DNA from: Lentibacillus halodurans
GTDB taxonomy: Bacteria > Bacillota > Bacilli > Bacillales > Amphibacillaceae
Assembly (NCBI RefSeq): GCF_900112045.1
Contig: NZ_FOJW01000002.1
Location: 255,962-319,961, forward strand
DNA length: 64,000 nucleotides
Direction: 5' to 3'
How positions within the stretch are numbered: position 1 is the first letter of the stretch; the number at the start of each line of letters is the position of its first letter. The position numbers were made by a program, and so were the translations under genes. This document shows, one piece after another, positions 1 through 9,096 of the stretch. The notes under the pieces were generated by a model. That model did no database searches. It was not told where the DNA came from and saw nothing but the letters and a program-made list of their open reading frames with translations.

Positions 1-1
1 T

Positions 2-133
2 CGGGAATCTATTAAAATAGCACAGGACAAAGTGGAAGCTGCCAGACAGCATGCTCTGATTAAATTTCGGCAAAACATTGAGTATGGCAGGGAAAAGTCG
101 GCACAATTATGGTATGCACATAAGAACAAATGA
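2..133 (+). CDS. C-terminal end of an unidentified protein (partial)
   Basis: An open frame runs from the left edge to a TGA at 131-133 and encodes about 43 charged, helical residues ending in WYAHKNK. It stops 13 bases before the TTG start of the FAD oxidoreductase, so it is probably the preceding gene of the same operon. The tail carries no motif I recognise, so no function is given. The alternative, that this stretch is the N-terminus of the next gene in another frame, is less likely because the next gene has its own ribosome binding site. Confidence 0.45.
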   Translation, partial: RESIKIAQDKVEAARQHALIKFRQNIEYGREKSAQLWYAHKNK

Positions 134-146
134 TGGGGGTGGTTGG

Positions 147-1304
147 TTGAACACAGCGGATGCGGTCGTCATCGGCGGTGGTGTCATTGGAACATCGATT
201 GCTTACCGTTTGGCGGAATATAGAAAAGTGGTCCTGATCGAGCAAGGCGAGATTGGTGCGCAAACATCCGGTTCATGTGATAAAGCCATTTTTCTGCAAT
301 CCAAGAAACCCGGATTTCCAATTAAACTGGCAAAGGCGAGCCGAGAAATCTATGAAAACCTGGAAGAAGAACTGGGCATGTCCATCGAATTCAAGACAAA
401 CGGCGGTATGATTGTTATGGAGTCGGAAGCGCATATGGAGGCCATGAAAAAGTTTGTGAAAGAGCGGCGTAAAGCTGGAATGGATGTAAGATTGTTAGAT
501 CGTCAAGAAGTACACGCATGGCAGCCAAGTCTATCATCTCATATCATTGGTGCATCCTGGTGTTCTCAAGATGCAGAAGTGAATCCATTATTATTGAGCC
601 AGGCGTTTGCACGAGCGGCTAAACGGCGTGGCGTCGAGATGCGGACACACACAGAAGTAATCGATATTCTGTGCGAACATCAAAAAGTGGTGGGGGTACA
701 GACTTCGCATGGACATATTGCTACTGGGACCGTTGTCAATGCAGCAGGGCCATTTGCTTCCAAAATTGCCGAAATGGCGGGGGTTGGCCTCACCATTATG
801 CCGCGACGTGGTGCAATTCTTATTACGGAAAAAATGAATCCCATGATTCATGGAAATATACTATGTTCCCAATATATAGCTGCTAAGCATGCTGCCAGTG
901 ATACGTATGATATGCCTTCTTATGGCATAGGTCTGTCTTTAGGGCAGACCGCCAGTGGAAATCTATTAATCGGAGGCAGCCGGGAATTTAAAGGGTTTGA
1001 TAAATCTGTTGGACCTGAAGTGCTTTCGGCAATCGCCAAACATGCAAGCCGAATAGCACCAGTGTTACACAACGTAAAGGTTATCCGTTCCATGGTCGGG
1101 TTCAGGCCTTTTACCGGTGACGGCCTGCCGATAATCGATCAAGCAAAGGAAGTGGAAGGGTTTATTATAGCAGCGGGTCATGAAGGGGATGGCATTGCAC
1201 TTGCGCCGATTACTGGTCATTTGGTTGCAGGTTTACTAGAAAACCAGGAGCAATATCAAGATTTATTAAAGCCTTTACGTCTGGATCGTCTGCAGGCAGT
1301 ATAG
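147..1304 (+). CDS. FAD-dependent amine/amino-acid oxidase (DAO family)
   Basis: A 385-residue protein of the DAO superfamily (glycine oxidase / D-amino-acid dehydrogenase / sarcosine oxidase type), which oxidises an amino or imino acid with FAD. The Rossmann motif GGGVIG lies at residues 10-15 and is followed by a typical ERxxVxxIEQG-like strand. The C-terminal FAD-binding segment (DGLPIIDQ, then AAGHEGDGIALAP) is complete. I chose the TTG at 147 because GGGGGTGG precedes it by 4 bases and the upstream frame ends at 133; a longer TTG start at 78 would overlap that frame and adds a non-homologous leader. The permease follows after 32 bases, suggesting uptake plus oxidation of one substrate. 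The substrate cannot be read from sequence. Confidence 0.85.
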   Translation: MNTADAVVIGGGVIGTSIAYRLAEYRKVVLIEQGEIGAQTSGSCDKAIFLQSKKPGFPIKLAKASREIYENLEEELGMSIEFKTNGGMIVMESEAHMEAMKKFVKERRKAGMDVRLLDRQEVHAWQPSLSSHIIGASWCSQDAEVNPLLLSQAFARAAKRRGVEMRTHTEVIDILCEHQKVVGVQTSHGHIATGTVVNAAGPFASKIAEMAGVGLTIMPRRGAILITEKMNPMIHGNILCSQYIAAKHAASDTYDMPSYGIGLSLGQTASGNLLIGGSREFKGFDKSVGPEVLSAIAKHASRIAPVLHNVKVIRSMVGFRPFTGDGLPIIDQAKEVEGFIIAAGHEGDGIALAPITGHLVAGLLENQEQYQDLLKPLRLDRLQAV

Positions 1305-1336
1305 TTTAGTTTTAATAAAACAAGGAGCTGGTATGC

Positions 1337-2689
1337 TTGATTGAAATTGTCGTACCACTTGTGCTGTTATTTGTCATTGCTTTGGTACAGAAAATTCCCT
1401 GGATCGGCGGAGATATACGGATTGCATTGATGGTGGCTGCGGTCTCATCGGCGGTTATATCAGGGCTTAATCCAGGTGAAACTTTGTTTGCGTTCGTTGA
1501 TGGCATTGATCGTTTGTCCTGGGTCATTATGTTGTCTATTTTCGGAAGTCTCTATGCCGAAGCCCAAGTTAAATTGGGTGCCATGGATACAACTTTGAAC
1601 AGCTTGCGTGCTGTATTTGGCAACTCACCAAGAGGATTGATTATTGCTATATTTATATCATTGATTATTGGCGGTTCTTTCCTTGGTGACGCAATCGCTG
1701 CAGCCACTGTCATTGGATTCCTCGTTATCCATTCACTGACAGAATTGAAATTAAAGCCGGAACAGATCGGTATGATTATCCTGCTGGGTGCTTCCATCGG
1801 TTCGATTATGCCTCCCATTACACAAGGTGTCTTTTTGTCAGCCTCTCTCGTAGGTGTTGATCCCAATCCTGTCATAAAGCTTGCATTCATCACGGTTACG
1901 CTTGGTGCTACTTTTGCCATTCTGGAATCGTTTCGTTTCGTCCGCGGTAAAAAAATGCCCTCAGAATTAATTCCGGAACAGTCAGTATTTCAAATTTTGA
2001 AGGGAAGATGGAAAACATTAATCCCACTTTTTGTATTAATGGTGATTGTAATGGCCAATACGCTGTTTGATTATGATATTTTCACCGAGTTTACCTTCCT
2101 TGCTGCTGCCATGGACCAGCTGAAGGGTATACCGATTTTACAGGGGGTCACCTTTCAAGTCGTGAGCGCCATCATTATTGCGATTCTCGTAAGCTTATTG
2201 TTCCCTTCTGTCCGAAACGAAACAAAAGGAGTGATTAAAAACGGGCTGGCAAACGTGAACAAGACCGTGCAAATCCAGATTTCTGCGGGGATTATGGTGG
2301 GTGTCTTTTACGCATCAGGACTAATTGATAAGGTTGCGCTTATGACCGAGAGTTTGACATCATCCATGGTTAAAGCGGGCGGTGCTTTCGGGATGGTTGT
2401 GATCGGAATGCTGACAGGATCACAAACAACCGCACAATCGGTTATCATGACTTTTCTCGGGCCAATGCTGGAAAGTTTGAATACAGACCCAACATTGATT
2501 GCTTTAGGCGCATCTCATATTGCGGCGGCGGGTCAGAATATGCCGCCGGTCGGGCTGACAGCATTTGTTGTTTGCGGGCTTATTGGCGGAATTTTAAATC
2601 AAAAGGTTGATCCGCTCAAAGTGATGTTTCTGGCGTTGCCCAATTCACTATATTTTTTGGCCATCGGATTAATTGTATGGTTTATCTGA
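1337..2689 (+). CDS. Multi-span permease, ion-transporter (DctM-like) superfamily
   Basis: A 450-residue, very hydrophobic protein with about 11-12 predicted membrane spans in two halves. Each half has a Gly/Pro-rich re-entrant-like segment (GASIGSIMPPITQG near residues 155-168 and GQNMPPVG near 396-403), as in the ion-transporter superfamily that includes TRAP DctM subunits and C4-dicarboxylate carriers. No DctP or DctQ partner is nearby, so it may act alone. The start is a TTG at 1337 with AAGGAG 9 bases upstream; the nearby ATG at 1333 hits a stop at once. It lies directly behind the FAD oxidase and probably imports that enzyme's substrate. Family placement is moderate. Confidence 0.65.
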   Translation: MIEIVVPLVLLFVIALVQKIPWIGGDIRIALMVAAVSSAVISGLNPGETLFAFVDGIDRLSWVIMLSIFGSLYAEAQVKLGAMDTTLNSLRAVFGNSPRGLIIAIFISLIIGGSFLGDAIAAATVIGFLVIHSLTELKLKPEQIGMIILLGASIGSIMPPITQGVFLSASLVGVDPNPVIKLAFITVTLGATFAILESFRFVRGKKMPSELIPEQSVFQILKGRWKTLIPLFVLMVIVMANTLFDYDIFTEFTFLAAAMDQLKGIPILQGVTFQVVSAIIIAILVSLLFPSVRNETKGVIKNGLANVNKTVQIQISAGIMVGVFYASGLIDKVALMTESLTSSMVKAGGAFGMVVIGMLTGSQTTAQSVIMTFLGPMLESLNTDPTLIALGASHIAAAGQNMPPVGLTAFVVCGLIGGILNQKVDPLKVMFLALPNSLYFLAIGLIVWFI

Positions 2690-2772
2690 CATGTCGGAAG
2701 AGAAGATACAAAGGATGCCGTTTATGAACACAACGTCATGTTTGAAGGGGTGACCTGCGTATACAAAGATAA

Positions 2773-2804
2773 AAAAAGGCAGCTCTGCTGCGGCAGGCTG
2801 CTTT
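2773..2804. terminator. Possible hairpin between convergent genes
   Basis: A-rich flank, GGCAGC, an internal loop and GCTGCTTT form an imperfect stem between the permease (+) and the patatin-like gene (-). The T tract is short, so this is a weak terminator call. Confidence 0.35.
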
Positions 2805-2822
2805 AACATGTGAACGAATCGC

Positions 2823-3719
2823 CTAAGAGGGGACATTATCCTTTATGTATGCTGCGGGTTTTTGTGAGTTGTTCAGGAAATTTTGCAGTGCCTTACTGTT
2901 TTTTTCGGCTTCCTGATAGCCCTGATGGTATAATGCTTCCAGCTTTTGTTTGCTATTCTCAATACGACTGGCTGCCAATGGTTCTGCAGGCTGTATAATG
3001 AATGCTTCATGGCGCTGTTCCATTGCGCGTAACTTCTTCATCGTATCATTATAGCGCACATGACGGTCACGTAATAATTTAATCAGCTCGGGCTTATCTT
3101 GAAAAATTCGTTTAAAGAACCAGTTTAATTTTGTAGGTTTTTTGACATAGCCTTTGTTCCGAGTAAGAATGACGACATGCTTTTTTAATCTGTGTTTCAT
3201 CAGAGGAAGAATCGGTATCGGGTCTGCAACGCCGCCATCAACTAATTGTTTTCCTTTATAGCCAACGCTTGGAGCTAAAACCGGTAGAGAGCAGGAGGCT
3301 CTGATAATGGTTGACAGATCCTCTTGTTTTTGGAATGTATCATAGAAAACGGATCTGCCGGTATTAATGTCGGTTGTTCCGATTATAAATCTGGAACTGG
3401 CCTGTGAAAATGACTGAAAATCGAGCGGAAATAAATGGTTTGCCAGTTTATCGAAAATAAAATCCATGCTGAATAATTCCTTATTTCGCAGGAAATGTTT
3501 GATCGATATAGCTTTCCGATTTTTTCCAATGCCTGCAAGCAGCTCGGTGTTCCGATCACGCTGTTTGGCAATGTAGGAACTGCCAATCAGTGCGCCTGCC
3601 GATGCTGTTGCAACATATGGAAATTCAATCTGGTGATCAAGAAAGTAATCCAGTACGCCTACAGTAAATGCACAGCGCATACCGCCGCCTTCCAGCATGA
3701 GGCCTGCATCGTATTCCAA
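2823..3719 (-). CDS. Patatin-like phospholipase family protein
   Basis: A 298-residue protein of the bacterial patatin family (YjjU/RssA type), lipid acyl hydrolases with a Ser-Asp dyad. The N-terminal oxyanion loop is GGGMR (residues 11-15), the nucleophile is Ser40 in TASAGA, and the Asp is in VDGG (Asp161). The nucleophile elbow is unusual: the first glycine of GxSxG is Thr38. The start is TTG at 3717-3719, supported by AAGGAAG 8 bases upstream. There is no signal peptide, so the protein is probably cytosolic or membrane-associated. The C-terminal third is basic and helical. It stands alone, convergent with the upstream permease, and its substrate is unknown. Confidence 0.85.
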   Translation of the reverse strand: MEYDAGLMLEGGGMRCAFTVGVLDYFLDHQIEFPYVATASAGALIGSSYIAKQRDRNTELLAGIGKNRKAISIKHFLRNKELFSMDFIFDKLANHLFPLDFQSFSQASSRFIIGTTDINTGRSVFYDTFQKQEDLSTIIRASCSLPVLAPSVGYKGKQLVDGGVADPIPILPLMKHRLKKHVVILTRNKGYVKKPTKLNWFFKRIFQDKPELIKLLRDRHVRYNDTMKKLRAMEQRHEAFIIQPAEPLAASRIENSKQKLEALYHQGYQEAEKNSKALQNFLNNSQKPAAYIKDNVPS

Positions 3720-3830
3720 ATTCTACACTTCCTTTTTCTCCGATAAGAATAATTATAGCAAGTGTACGAAGGGATAACAATTGATTTGCTTGGGTCATGC
3801 GATCTTCTATGTTATTTAAATCAGAATATG

Positions 3831-3858
3831 AAAAAAGCAACCCCTTAACGGAGGTTGC
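3831..3858 (-). terminator. Rho-independent terminator of sdhB
   Basis: Read on the minus strand, GCAACC (3837-3842 in plus-strand coordinates) pairs with GGTTGC (3853-3858) and is followed by six Ts. The stem begins directly after the sdhB stop codon. Confidence 0.85.
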
Positions 3859-4629
3859 CTAATATTTGTCACTTCCAAAAAAGCTCCGAAATGATTGAAG
3901 TGTGGCTTCTCGGTTGACCGCTGCGATGGATGTCGTTAATGGAATTCCTTTCGGGCAGACTTGGACACAATTTTGGGAGTTGCCGCATCCTTGCAGACCG
4001 CCATCTTCCATAAATCCTTCAATTCGCTCTTCCTTGTTCATTTCCCCAGTAGGATGGGCGTTTTTAAGCCGAACCTGAGAAAACACGAACGGACCCAGAA
4101 ACTCGCTTTTATCATTGACATTTGGACAAGCTTCCAGACAAACGCCGCACGTGAAACATTTGGAAAGTTCATATGCCATCAGACGTTTTTTCTCATTCAT
4201 GCGAGGGCCAGGGCCGATGTCGTATGTACCGTCGATTGGTATCCATGCTTTGACCTGTTTCATGGAATCAAACATGCTTTCCCGGTCGATGATCAAATCA
4301 CGAACAACTGGAAATGTGCGCATCGGCTGGATCCGGATGGGCTGTTCAAGTTCATCGACAAGCGTTGAACAGGCTTGACGGGGAACATCATTGATCACCA
4401 TGGAACAGATGCCGCAAACCTCTTCAAGGCAGCTCATTTCCCATTGGACTGGAATGGTTTCTTCACCAGCCTTATTGACCGGATTTTCCCGGATATACAT
4501 GAGGGCGGAAATAATATTCATATTCGGGCTGTACGGTATCGAAAATTCTTCTTTGTATGATTCTGACTCAGGGTCCTTTTGTCTTTCAATGATTAAATGA
4601 ATCGCCTTCTTATCTGTCGCTGTGGCCAT
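3859..4629 (-). CDS. sdhB: Succinate dehydrogenase / fumarate reductase iron-sulfur subunit
   Basis: A 256-residue SdhB protein, which passes electrons from the flavoprotein SdhA to membrane quinone through three iron-sulfur clusters. The [2Fe-2S] ligands are Cys67, 72, 75 and 87 (CLEEVCGIC then QAC). The [4Fe-4S] and [3Fe-4S] ligands lie in CFTCGVCLEACP (158-168) and CGNSQNCVQVCPKGIP (215-230). The start is the ATG with AAAGGAG upstream; a longer frame to 4656 lacks a better site. The gene is complete and of normal length, but no sdhC or sdhA adjoins it. In B. subtilis the order is sdhCAB, so this is either a split operon or a second copy. It has its own terminator. Confidence 0.93.
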   Translation of the reverse strand: MATATDKKAIHLIIERQKDPESESYKEEFSIPYSPNMNIISALMYIRENPVNKAGEETIPVQWEMSCLEEVCGICSMVINDVPRQACSTLVDELEQPIRIQPMRTFPVVRDLIIDRESMFDSMKQVKAWIPIDGTYDIGPGPRMNEKKRLMAYELSKCFTCGVCLEACPNVNDKSEFLGPFVFSQVRLKNAHPTGEMNKEERIEGFMEDGGLQGCGNSQNCVQVCPKGIPLTTSIAAVNREATLQSFRSFFGSDKY

Positions 4630-5001
4630 TTTGCTTCTCCTTTCTGAGTAAACCACTCATTCAAAGTCAATGGCTGTTTTATTTTCATAAAGCGTTAATA
4701 ATAGTATAGGAATGTATTTTTGAATTTATACTGTATGAGCAAGGATTATCGGGGAATGAGCCTTGAATCTGGTCGATGACGATCAAGCATTGATTCAGAA
4801 ACAAAAATCGTCGTACAACTAAAGGAGACTAGCAGTTTATTCGTTAAGAAAGGACCAGAGTTTCCGAAAACGGGTGGCGTTGCACATATTTGGATGATAA
4901 ATCGAAAAATTTGGTTGATATTCTGTTGCATAAACTAAAAATTCTCTGATTTACATTTGCTTCCAAAATCCCCAGGTCCTGCCGTATTCTGTTTTATCGT
5001 G
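4630..5001. other. Intergenic stretch without a recognisable gene
   Basis: About 370 bases between sdhB and the region downstream of the C45 hydrolase gene. Short open frames on both strands show no family resemblance and lack ribosome binding sites. The sdhB promoter should lie in the left part, but no convincing -35/-10 pair was found. Confidence 0.5.
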
Positions 5002-5085
5002 TTAAACAGTACGCATACTTTTTGTCCGAAATACCATCAGCCAGCTGACAATGGTTGTAATCAATAAGACACCTAAGATAAGCAT
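5002..5085 (-). CDS. Possible 27-residue single-span membrane peptide
   Basis: Immediately after the TAG stop of the C45-type hydrolase, and in the same reading frame, an ATG opens 27 residues. They form one hydrophobic helix (LILGVLLITTIVSWLMVF) followed by a basic tail (RTKSMRTV) and TAA. No strong ribosome binding site is visible. It could be a small translationally coupled peptide, a C-terminal membrane anchor separated from the hydrolase by a stop mutation, or chance. Confidence 0.3.
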   Translation of the reverse strand: MLILGVLLITTIVSWLMVFRTKSMRTV

Positions 5086-5103
5086 AAACCGTTTCCGGAA
5101 AAC

Positions 5104-6153
5104 CTATATTTCCTGCATATTCACAAATGGGGAATCATAGTCAAGTTCACCCTTGATCCGTGTGGCGTGAATCTTGTTACCGTCAAGCCATTTTTTGAAG
5201 TTAAAAATCACTGGTTTTCGATCAGGGCCAATCACGAACCAGGCTTTCATCTGATTTGGAAAATAGGCTGCGGTATGAAGTGTTCCGGCTGAGGCGTCAT
5301 ATTTGTCTGAAAAAATGTCTTTATCCGAATCGTTCATGACCCGGAAAGCCTGATATGGATCAGCTGTGTGTTGCTGCTGCTTCCGGATTGACTGTTCCCG
5401 CGTGCGGGATTCTTCCTGTCTGTAGCGGTTTTCCTCATCTAACAGATGAAAATGATTGGTGCATACATTGGATTTGCGTACGGCAACTTCTCTTGGGGAA
5501 GCTTCAACTACATACGATTCCCCGCTCTTATCCAATAGAACATAGCTGAATGAATGCCGGTGCGGGATTTTTTTCAAAAGGGATATAGCCTCATTTAGAT
5601 TTGCACATGTTTCCAGCATCATCCGTCCAATCATATTGCACAGAAATCCGTCTTCTGATTGCTTACGATGGGTGAAATTATAACCTATGGCAAGTCCTTT
5701 TTCATTCATGCCATCGATCCGGCCGGTTATTTGCATGGACGGTCCGATAATGGCATAACCCTGATCGGTCGGTTGATAAATCATATAACGTCCTTCATAG
5801 GAAAGCGGATGACTGTCATAATTACGAATCATGTAATTAGACGCCGTGAAAATTGAACACCCGCTCTTCCCATATTCAAGATAATATCCACCAAATTCGC
5901 GTATCGCATCTTCGCGATTCATTGTCAGGGCATCCGCCAGGCCACGGAGTTCATCCCAGATGCCAGAGGCAAATGTCATAATCGCTTCCTTCACTTCATC
6001 GGGATTGATCAGAAAGTGACGGTCTCTTTTGGATGCCCATTGTTTTTTGCGGTTCGACAGAATAGGAGAGTAACGCAGCCGTTCCCCCTGCATATAACCA
6101 AAATCATAATGGCTTCCTCTATATTGGATAACATCGCTGTAGACCGGTTTCAT
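5104..6153 (-). CDS. C45-type (acyltransferase/acid-ceramidase-like) Ntn hydrolase
   Basis: A 349-residue protein of the choloylglycine-hydrolase / acyl-CoA:6-APA acyltransferase-like Ntn-hydrolase group. These enzymes cleave amide bonds using an N-terminal Cys exposed by autoproteolysis. The likely nucleophile is Cys99 in KSGCSIF, followed by a RNYDSHP segment typical of the group. The downstream motifs GRIDGMNEKGLAIGYN and SYVLLDKSGESYVVEASP also fit. The ATG at 6153 begins MKPVYSDVIQYRGSHYDFGYMQG; the GxxYDxGxxQG element is characteristic. No signal peptide is seen. It has no operon partner except the tiny in-frame open frame downstream. The natural substrate is unknown. Confidence 0.8.
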   Translation of the reverse strand: MKPVYSDVIQYRGSHYDFGYMQGERLRYSPILSNRKKQWASKRDRHFLINPDEVKEAIMTFASGIWDELRGLADALTMNREDAIREFGGYYLEYGKSGCSIFTASNYMIRNYDSHPLSYEGRYMIYQPTDQGYAIIGPSMQITGRIDGMNEKGLAIGYNFTHRKQSEDGFLCNMIGRMMLETCANLNEAISLLKKIPHRHSFSYVLLDKSGESYVVEASPREVAVRKSNVCTNHFHLLDEENRYRQEESRTREQSIRKQQQHTADPYQAFRVMNDSDKDIFSDKYDASAGTLHTAAYFPNQMKAWFVIGPDRKPVIFNFKKWLDGNKIHATRIKGELDYDSPFVNMQEI

Positions 6154-6416
6154 AAAAGTCAGACCTCTTTCTTTTTCAGCTAATGACAGTTTACGTGATT
6201 TGCGATTGAAAGCAAACCATATGCTTGCAACTTCAAAAGGGCAATGATGGCAAATCTTATAAGCGAAATTTCTGCATTTTTAGTGAGATGAGCCTTAAGT
6301 TTTTCGAATTATGAAACCTGTTGACTTGGCTGTTGTATAGAATAACGGTACAAAGAAAAACTACTCATATGAATTGACTGACTGAGATGCATCATTTTAC
6401 AGGGAGGTTAAGTGAT

Positions 6417-7901
6417 ATGAAAAATGTAACAATCGTATTTTGGATTACGCTGGCCATAACCGTCATGTTATCAATATTTGGTGCCATCATGCCTGACAGT
6501 TTTGAACGTATTTCAGCTGCGGTGATGGGCTATATTTCTAATCATTTTGGATGGTTTTACCTATTAATTGTAACGCTGTTCGTTTTGTTTTGTTTATATT
6601 TGGTTTTTAGCCCTTATGGAAAAATCAGATTGGGAAAATCAGGTGAAAAACCGGAATTCAGTTATTCATCGTGGTTTGCTATGCTGTTTAGTGCAGGAAT
6701 GGGGATTGGCCTTGTTTTTTATGGTGTTGCATCACCGGTTTCCCACTATATCAAAACACCACCGACGGCTGATCCTGGTACTAGGGAGGCACTTGAAGAT
6801 TCTTTGCGCGTTACATTTTTTCACTACGGTATACATGCATGGGCGATCTATGCAATTATTGCGCTTGTACTTGCCTATTTTATGTTCCGTCACGAAAAGC
6901 CCGGACTGGTCAGTTCTTCACTGGAAACATTGCTTGGTGATGCCATGAAGGGACCATGGGGGAAAGCGATTGATGTCATTGCTGTATTCGCCACCATAGT
7001 CGGTGTAGCAACGACACTTGGTTTCGGTGCAACACAAATCAATGGCGGTATCGCTTATCTGTTTGATATTCCGATTTCATTCTGGATTCAGCTCGTTATC
7101 ATTCTGATTGTAACGGTTTTATTTATGATATCGACATATACCGGCCTCAGCAAAGGCATCAGATACTTGAGCAACGCCAATATGGGTTTGGGTGCGATAT
7201 TATTTGTGGCCACGTTAATACTGGGTCCCACCTTATATATCCTGAATACATTCACAGATACAATCGGTACCTATATTCAGCAATTGCCTTCCGAGAGTTT
7301 TCGACTGTCACCTAACGATGAAGATGAACGACAGTGGGTGATGGATTGGACGGTGTTTTTTTGGGCGTGGTGGATTGCCTGGTCCCCATTTGTCGGCATC
7401 TTCATCGCCAGAGTATCCAAAGGGCGTTCGATCAGGGAATTTGTTTCTGGTGTTCTGATTGTCCCATCTGTTGTCGGTTTTTTATGGTTTTCGGCATTTG
7501 GTATCACCGGTATAGACGCACAAAATCATGGTGCGGATATTGCCGGGCTTCCCGACGAGCAGGCATTGTTCGGTATGTTTGACCAGTTGCCGCTTGGGAT
7601 GATTTTATCCATTCTGGGCATTCTGCTGATCAGTACGTTTTTTATTACATCTGCGGATTCGGCAACATTTGTCCTTGGTATGCAGACCACGAATGGATCC
7701 ATGTCTCCGCCGACAACGGTGAAATTCACATGGGGACTGGCACAATCAACGATCGCAGCCGTTCTGTTATACACAGGCGGGCTTCAGGCACTGCAAAATG
7801 CGTTAATCTCAGCAGCGCTGCCATTCTCTTTCATCATGCTGCTAATGGTCGTTTCGTTTTTTAAAGCACTGAAGAAGGATAAAGATAAAAATTGGTCCTG
7901 A
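6417..7901 (+). CDS. BCCT-family glycine betaine / compatible-solute transporter
   Basis: A 494-residue, 12-span secondary carrier of the betaine-choline-carnitine (BCCT) family, which imports quaternary-ammonium osmolytes with Na+. The family signature is present (DWTVFFWAWWIAWSPFVG, then RVSKGRSIREF), as is the early GMGIGLVFYGVASP segment. The ATG at 6417 has AGGGAGG 8 bases upstream; the longer frame from 6387 lacks one. The N- and C-terminal extensions are short, so osmosensing tails like that of BetP are small. It sits directly upstream of ectD but is separated from it by a terminator and a new promoter. OpuD-like function is likely; the exact substrate (betaine, ectoine, choline) is not fixed by sequence. 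Confidence 0.9.
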   Translation: MKNVTIVFWITLAITVMLSIFGAIMPDSFERISAAVMGYISNHFGWFYLLIVTLFVLFCLYLVFSPYGKIRLGKSGEKPEFSYSSWFAMLFSAGMGIGLVFYGVASPVSHYIKTPPTADPGTREALEDSLRVTFFHYGIHAWAIYAIIALVLAYFMFRHEKPGLVSSSLETLLGDAMKGPWGKAIDVIAVFATIVGVATTLGFGATQINGGIAYLFDIPISFWIQLVIILIVTVLFMISTYTGLSKGIRYLSNANMGLGAILFVATLILGPTLYILNTFTDTIGTYIQQLPSESFRLSPNDEDERQWVMDWTVFFWAWWIAWSPFVGIFIARVSKGRSIREFVSGVLIVPSVVGFLWFSAFGITGIDAQNHGADIAGLPDEQALFGMFDQLPLGMILSILGILLISTFFITSADSATFVLGMQTTNGSMSPPTTVKFTWGLAQSTIAAVLLYTGGLQALQNALISAALPFSFIMLLMVVSFFKALKKDKDKNWS

Positions 7902-7912
7902 AAAAAGCTTGT

Positions 7913-7962
7913 AAAACTGTCCTATCTGATCGGATATTCCGGTACGATAAGGCAGTTTTTTG
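7913..7962 (+). terminator. Terminator after the BCCT transporter gene
   Basis: AAAACTG (7913-7919) pairs with CAGTTTT near 7953-7959, with internal complementarity in between (CTATC/GATAAG), and the element ends in a run of Ts. Confidence 0.75.
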
Positions 7963-7967
7963 TTCAT

Positions 7968-7996
7968 TTGCAATCAATACGATTTATTTGTATAAT
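7968..7996 (+). promoter_or_regulatory. Sigma-A-type promoter of ectD
   Basis: TTGCAA (7968-7973), a 17-base spacer and a perfect TATAAT (7991-7996). This gives ectD a leader of about 145 bases, which contains a small inverted repeat (GTTTCCC / GGGAAC, about 8074-8096). Confidence 0.65.
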
Positions 7997-8147
7997 AATT
8001 TTAAATCATTTTTATATTAGGTTTTTTAGGCGTTAAATCATAAGGGTGGTGTGTCGTTAAAATCATGCAGGAAAGTTTCCCGGCCATTCAGGGAACTTAA
8101 CAGCATATATAGCTTTAGTGAAAAATTTAAATAGGGAGTGTTTTATA

Positions 8148-9044
8148 ATGGAAGATCTTTATCCTTCGCGAAAAAAGGACCAGCCGGAAATTTTGGAACG
8201 GAAGGACCCTGTGATATACACGGATCGATCCAACGATAATCAGGCCCCTATTTCAAAAGAACAGCTTGATTCCTATGAACAAAATGGGTTTTTGCAGATT
8301 GAAAATTTCTTCTCCGATGAGGAAGTTAAAGACATGCAGAAAGCCATTTTTGAATTGCAGGATTCGAACAAAGATGTCACTTCCGATAAAGTGATCCGTG
8401 AACCGGAAAGTGATGACATCCGTTCTATTTTTCACGTACACAAAGATGACAACTACTTCAAAGATGTTGCAAACGATCAGCGGATACTGGACATCGTGAA
8501 CCATTTACTGGGAAGTGATGTCTATATACACCAGTCCCGTATCAATTATAAGCCCGGTTTCAAAGGAAAAGAATTTGACTGGCATTCTGACTTTGAAACG
8601 TGGCACGTTGAGGATGGCATGCCAAGGATGAGAGCAGTCAGCTTATCGATTGCCTTATCTGATAACTATACATTTAACGGGCCTTTGATGCTTATACCGG
8701 GGTCCCAGAACTACTATGTCAGCTGTGTAGGGGAAACGCCCGACAATAACTATAAGGAGTCACTGAAAAAACAAAAAGTCGGCGTACCTGATGAGGAAAG
8801 TCTCCGCTGGCTTGCTGAAAAAGGCAGTGGTATATCCGTGCCGACTGGAAAAGCAGGTTCGATTACATTGTTTGAGTGCAACACTATGCACGGTTCAACA
8901 AGCAATATCACACCATATCCGCGCAACAATTTATTTATGGTGTACAACAGTGTCGAAAATCGTTTAGTTGATCCATACTCGGGCGGGAAAAAACGTCCGG
9001 AATATATTGCTGTACGGGATAGCGGTATCCCAGCAATGAGCTGA
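8148..9044 (+). CDS. ectD: Ectoine 5-hydroxylase
   Basis: A 298-residue non-haem Fe(II)/2-oxoglutarate dioxygenase that converts ectoine to 5-hydroxyectoine in the cytosol. The iron ligands are His146 and Asp148 (WHSDFETWH) and His248 (MHGSTSN). The family signature [13 protein letters not shown]...[11 protein letters not shown] is conserved throughout. Length and ligand numbering agree with the Salibacillus/Virgibacillus enzyme. The ATG at 8148 follows AGGGAG by 9 bases. The gene has its own promoter and terminator and is not with ectABC in this window, so ectoine synthesis must be encoded elsewhere or ectoine taken up. The neighbouring BCCT carrier fits the uptake option. Confidence 0.95.
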   Translation: MEDLYPSRKKDQPEILERKDPVIYTDRSNDNQAPISKEQLDSYEQNGFLQIENFFSDEEVKDMQKAIFELQDSNKDVTSDKVIREPESDDIRSIFHVHKDDNYFKDVANDQRILDIVNHLLGSDVYIHQSRINYKPGFKGKEFDWHSDFETWHVEDGMPRMRAVSLSIALSDNYTFNGPLMLIPGSQNYYVSCVGETPDNNYKESLKKQKVGVPDEESLRWLAEKGSGISVPTGKAGSITLFECNTMHGSTSNITPYPRNNLFMVYNSVENRLVDPYSGGKKRPEYIAVRDSGIPAMS

Positions 9045-9096
9045 AGCTAATAATATAGATATAGCCGGGGAACTTTCCTGATTATAATCCTGGCGT

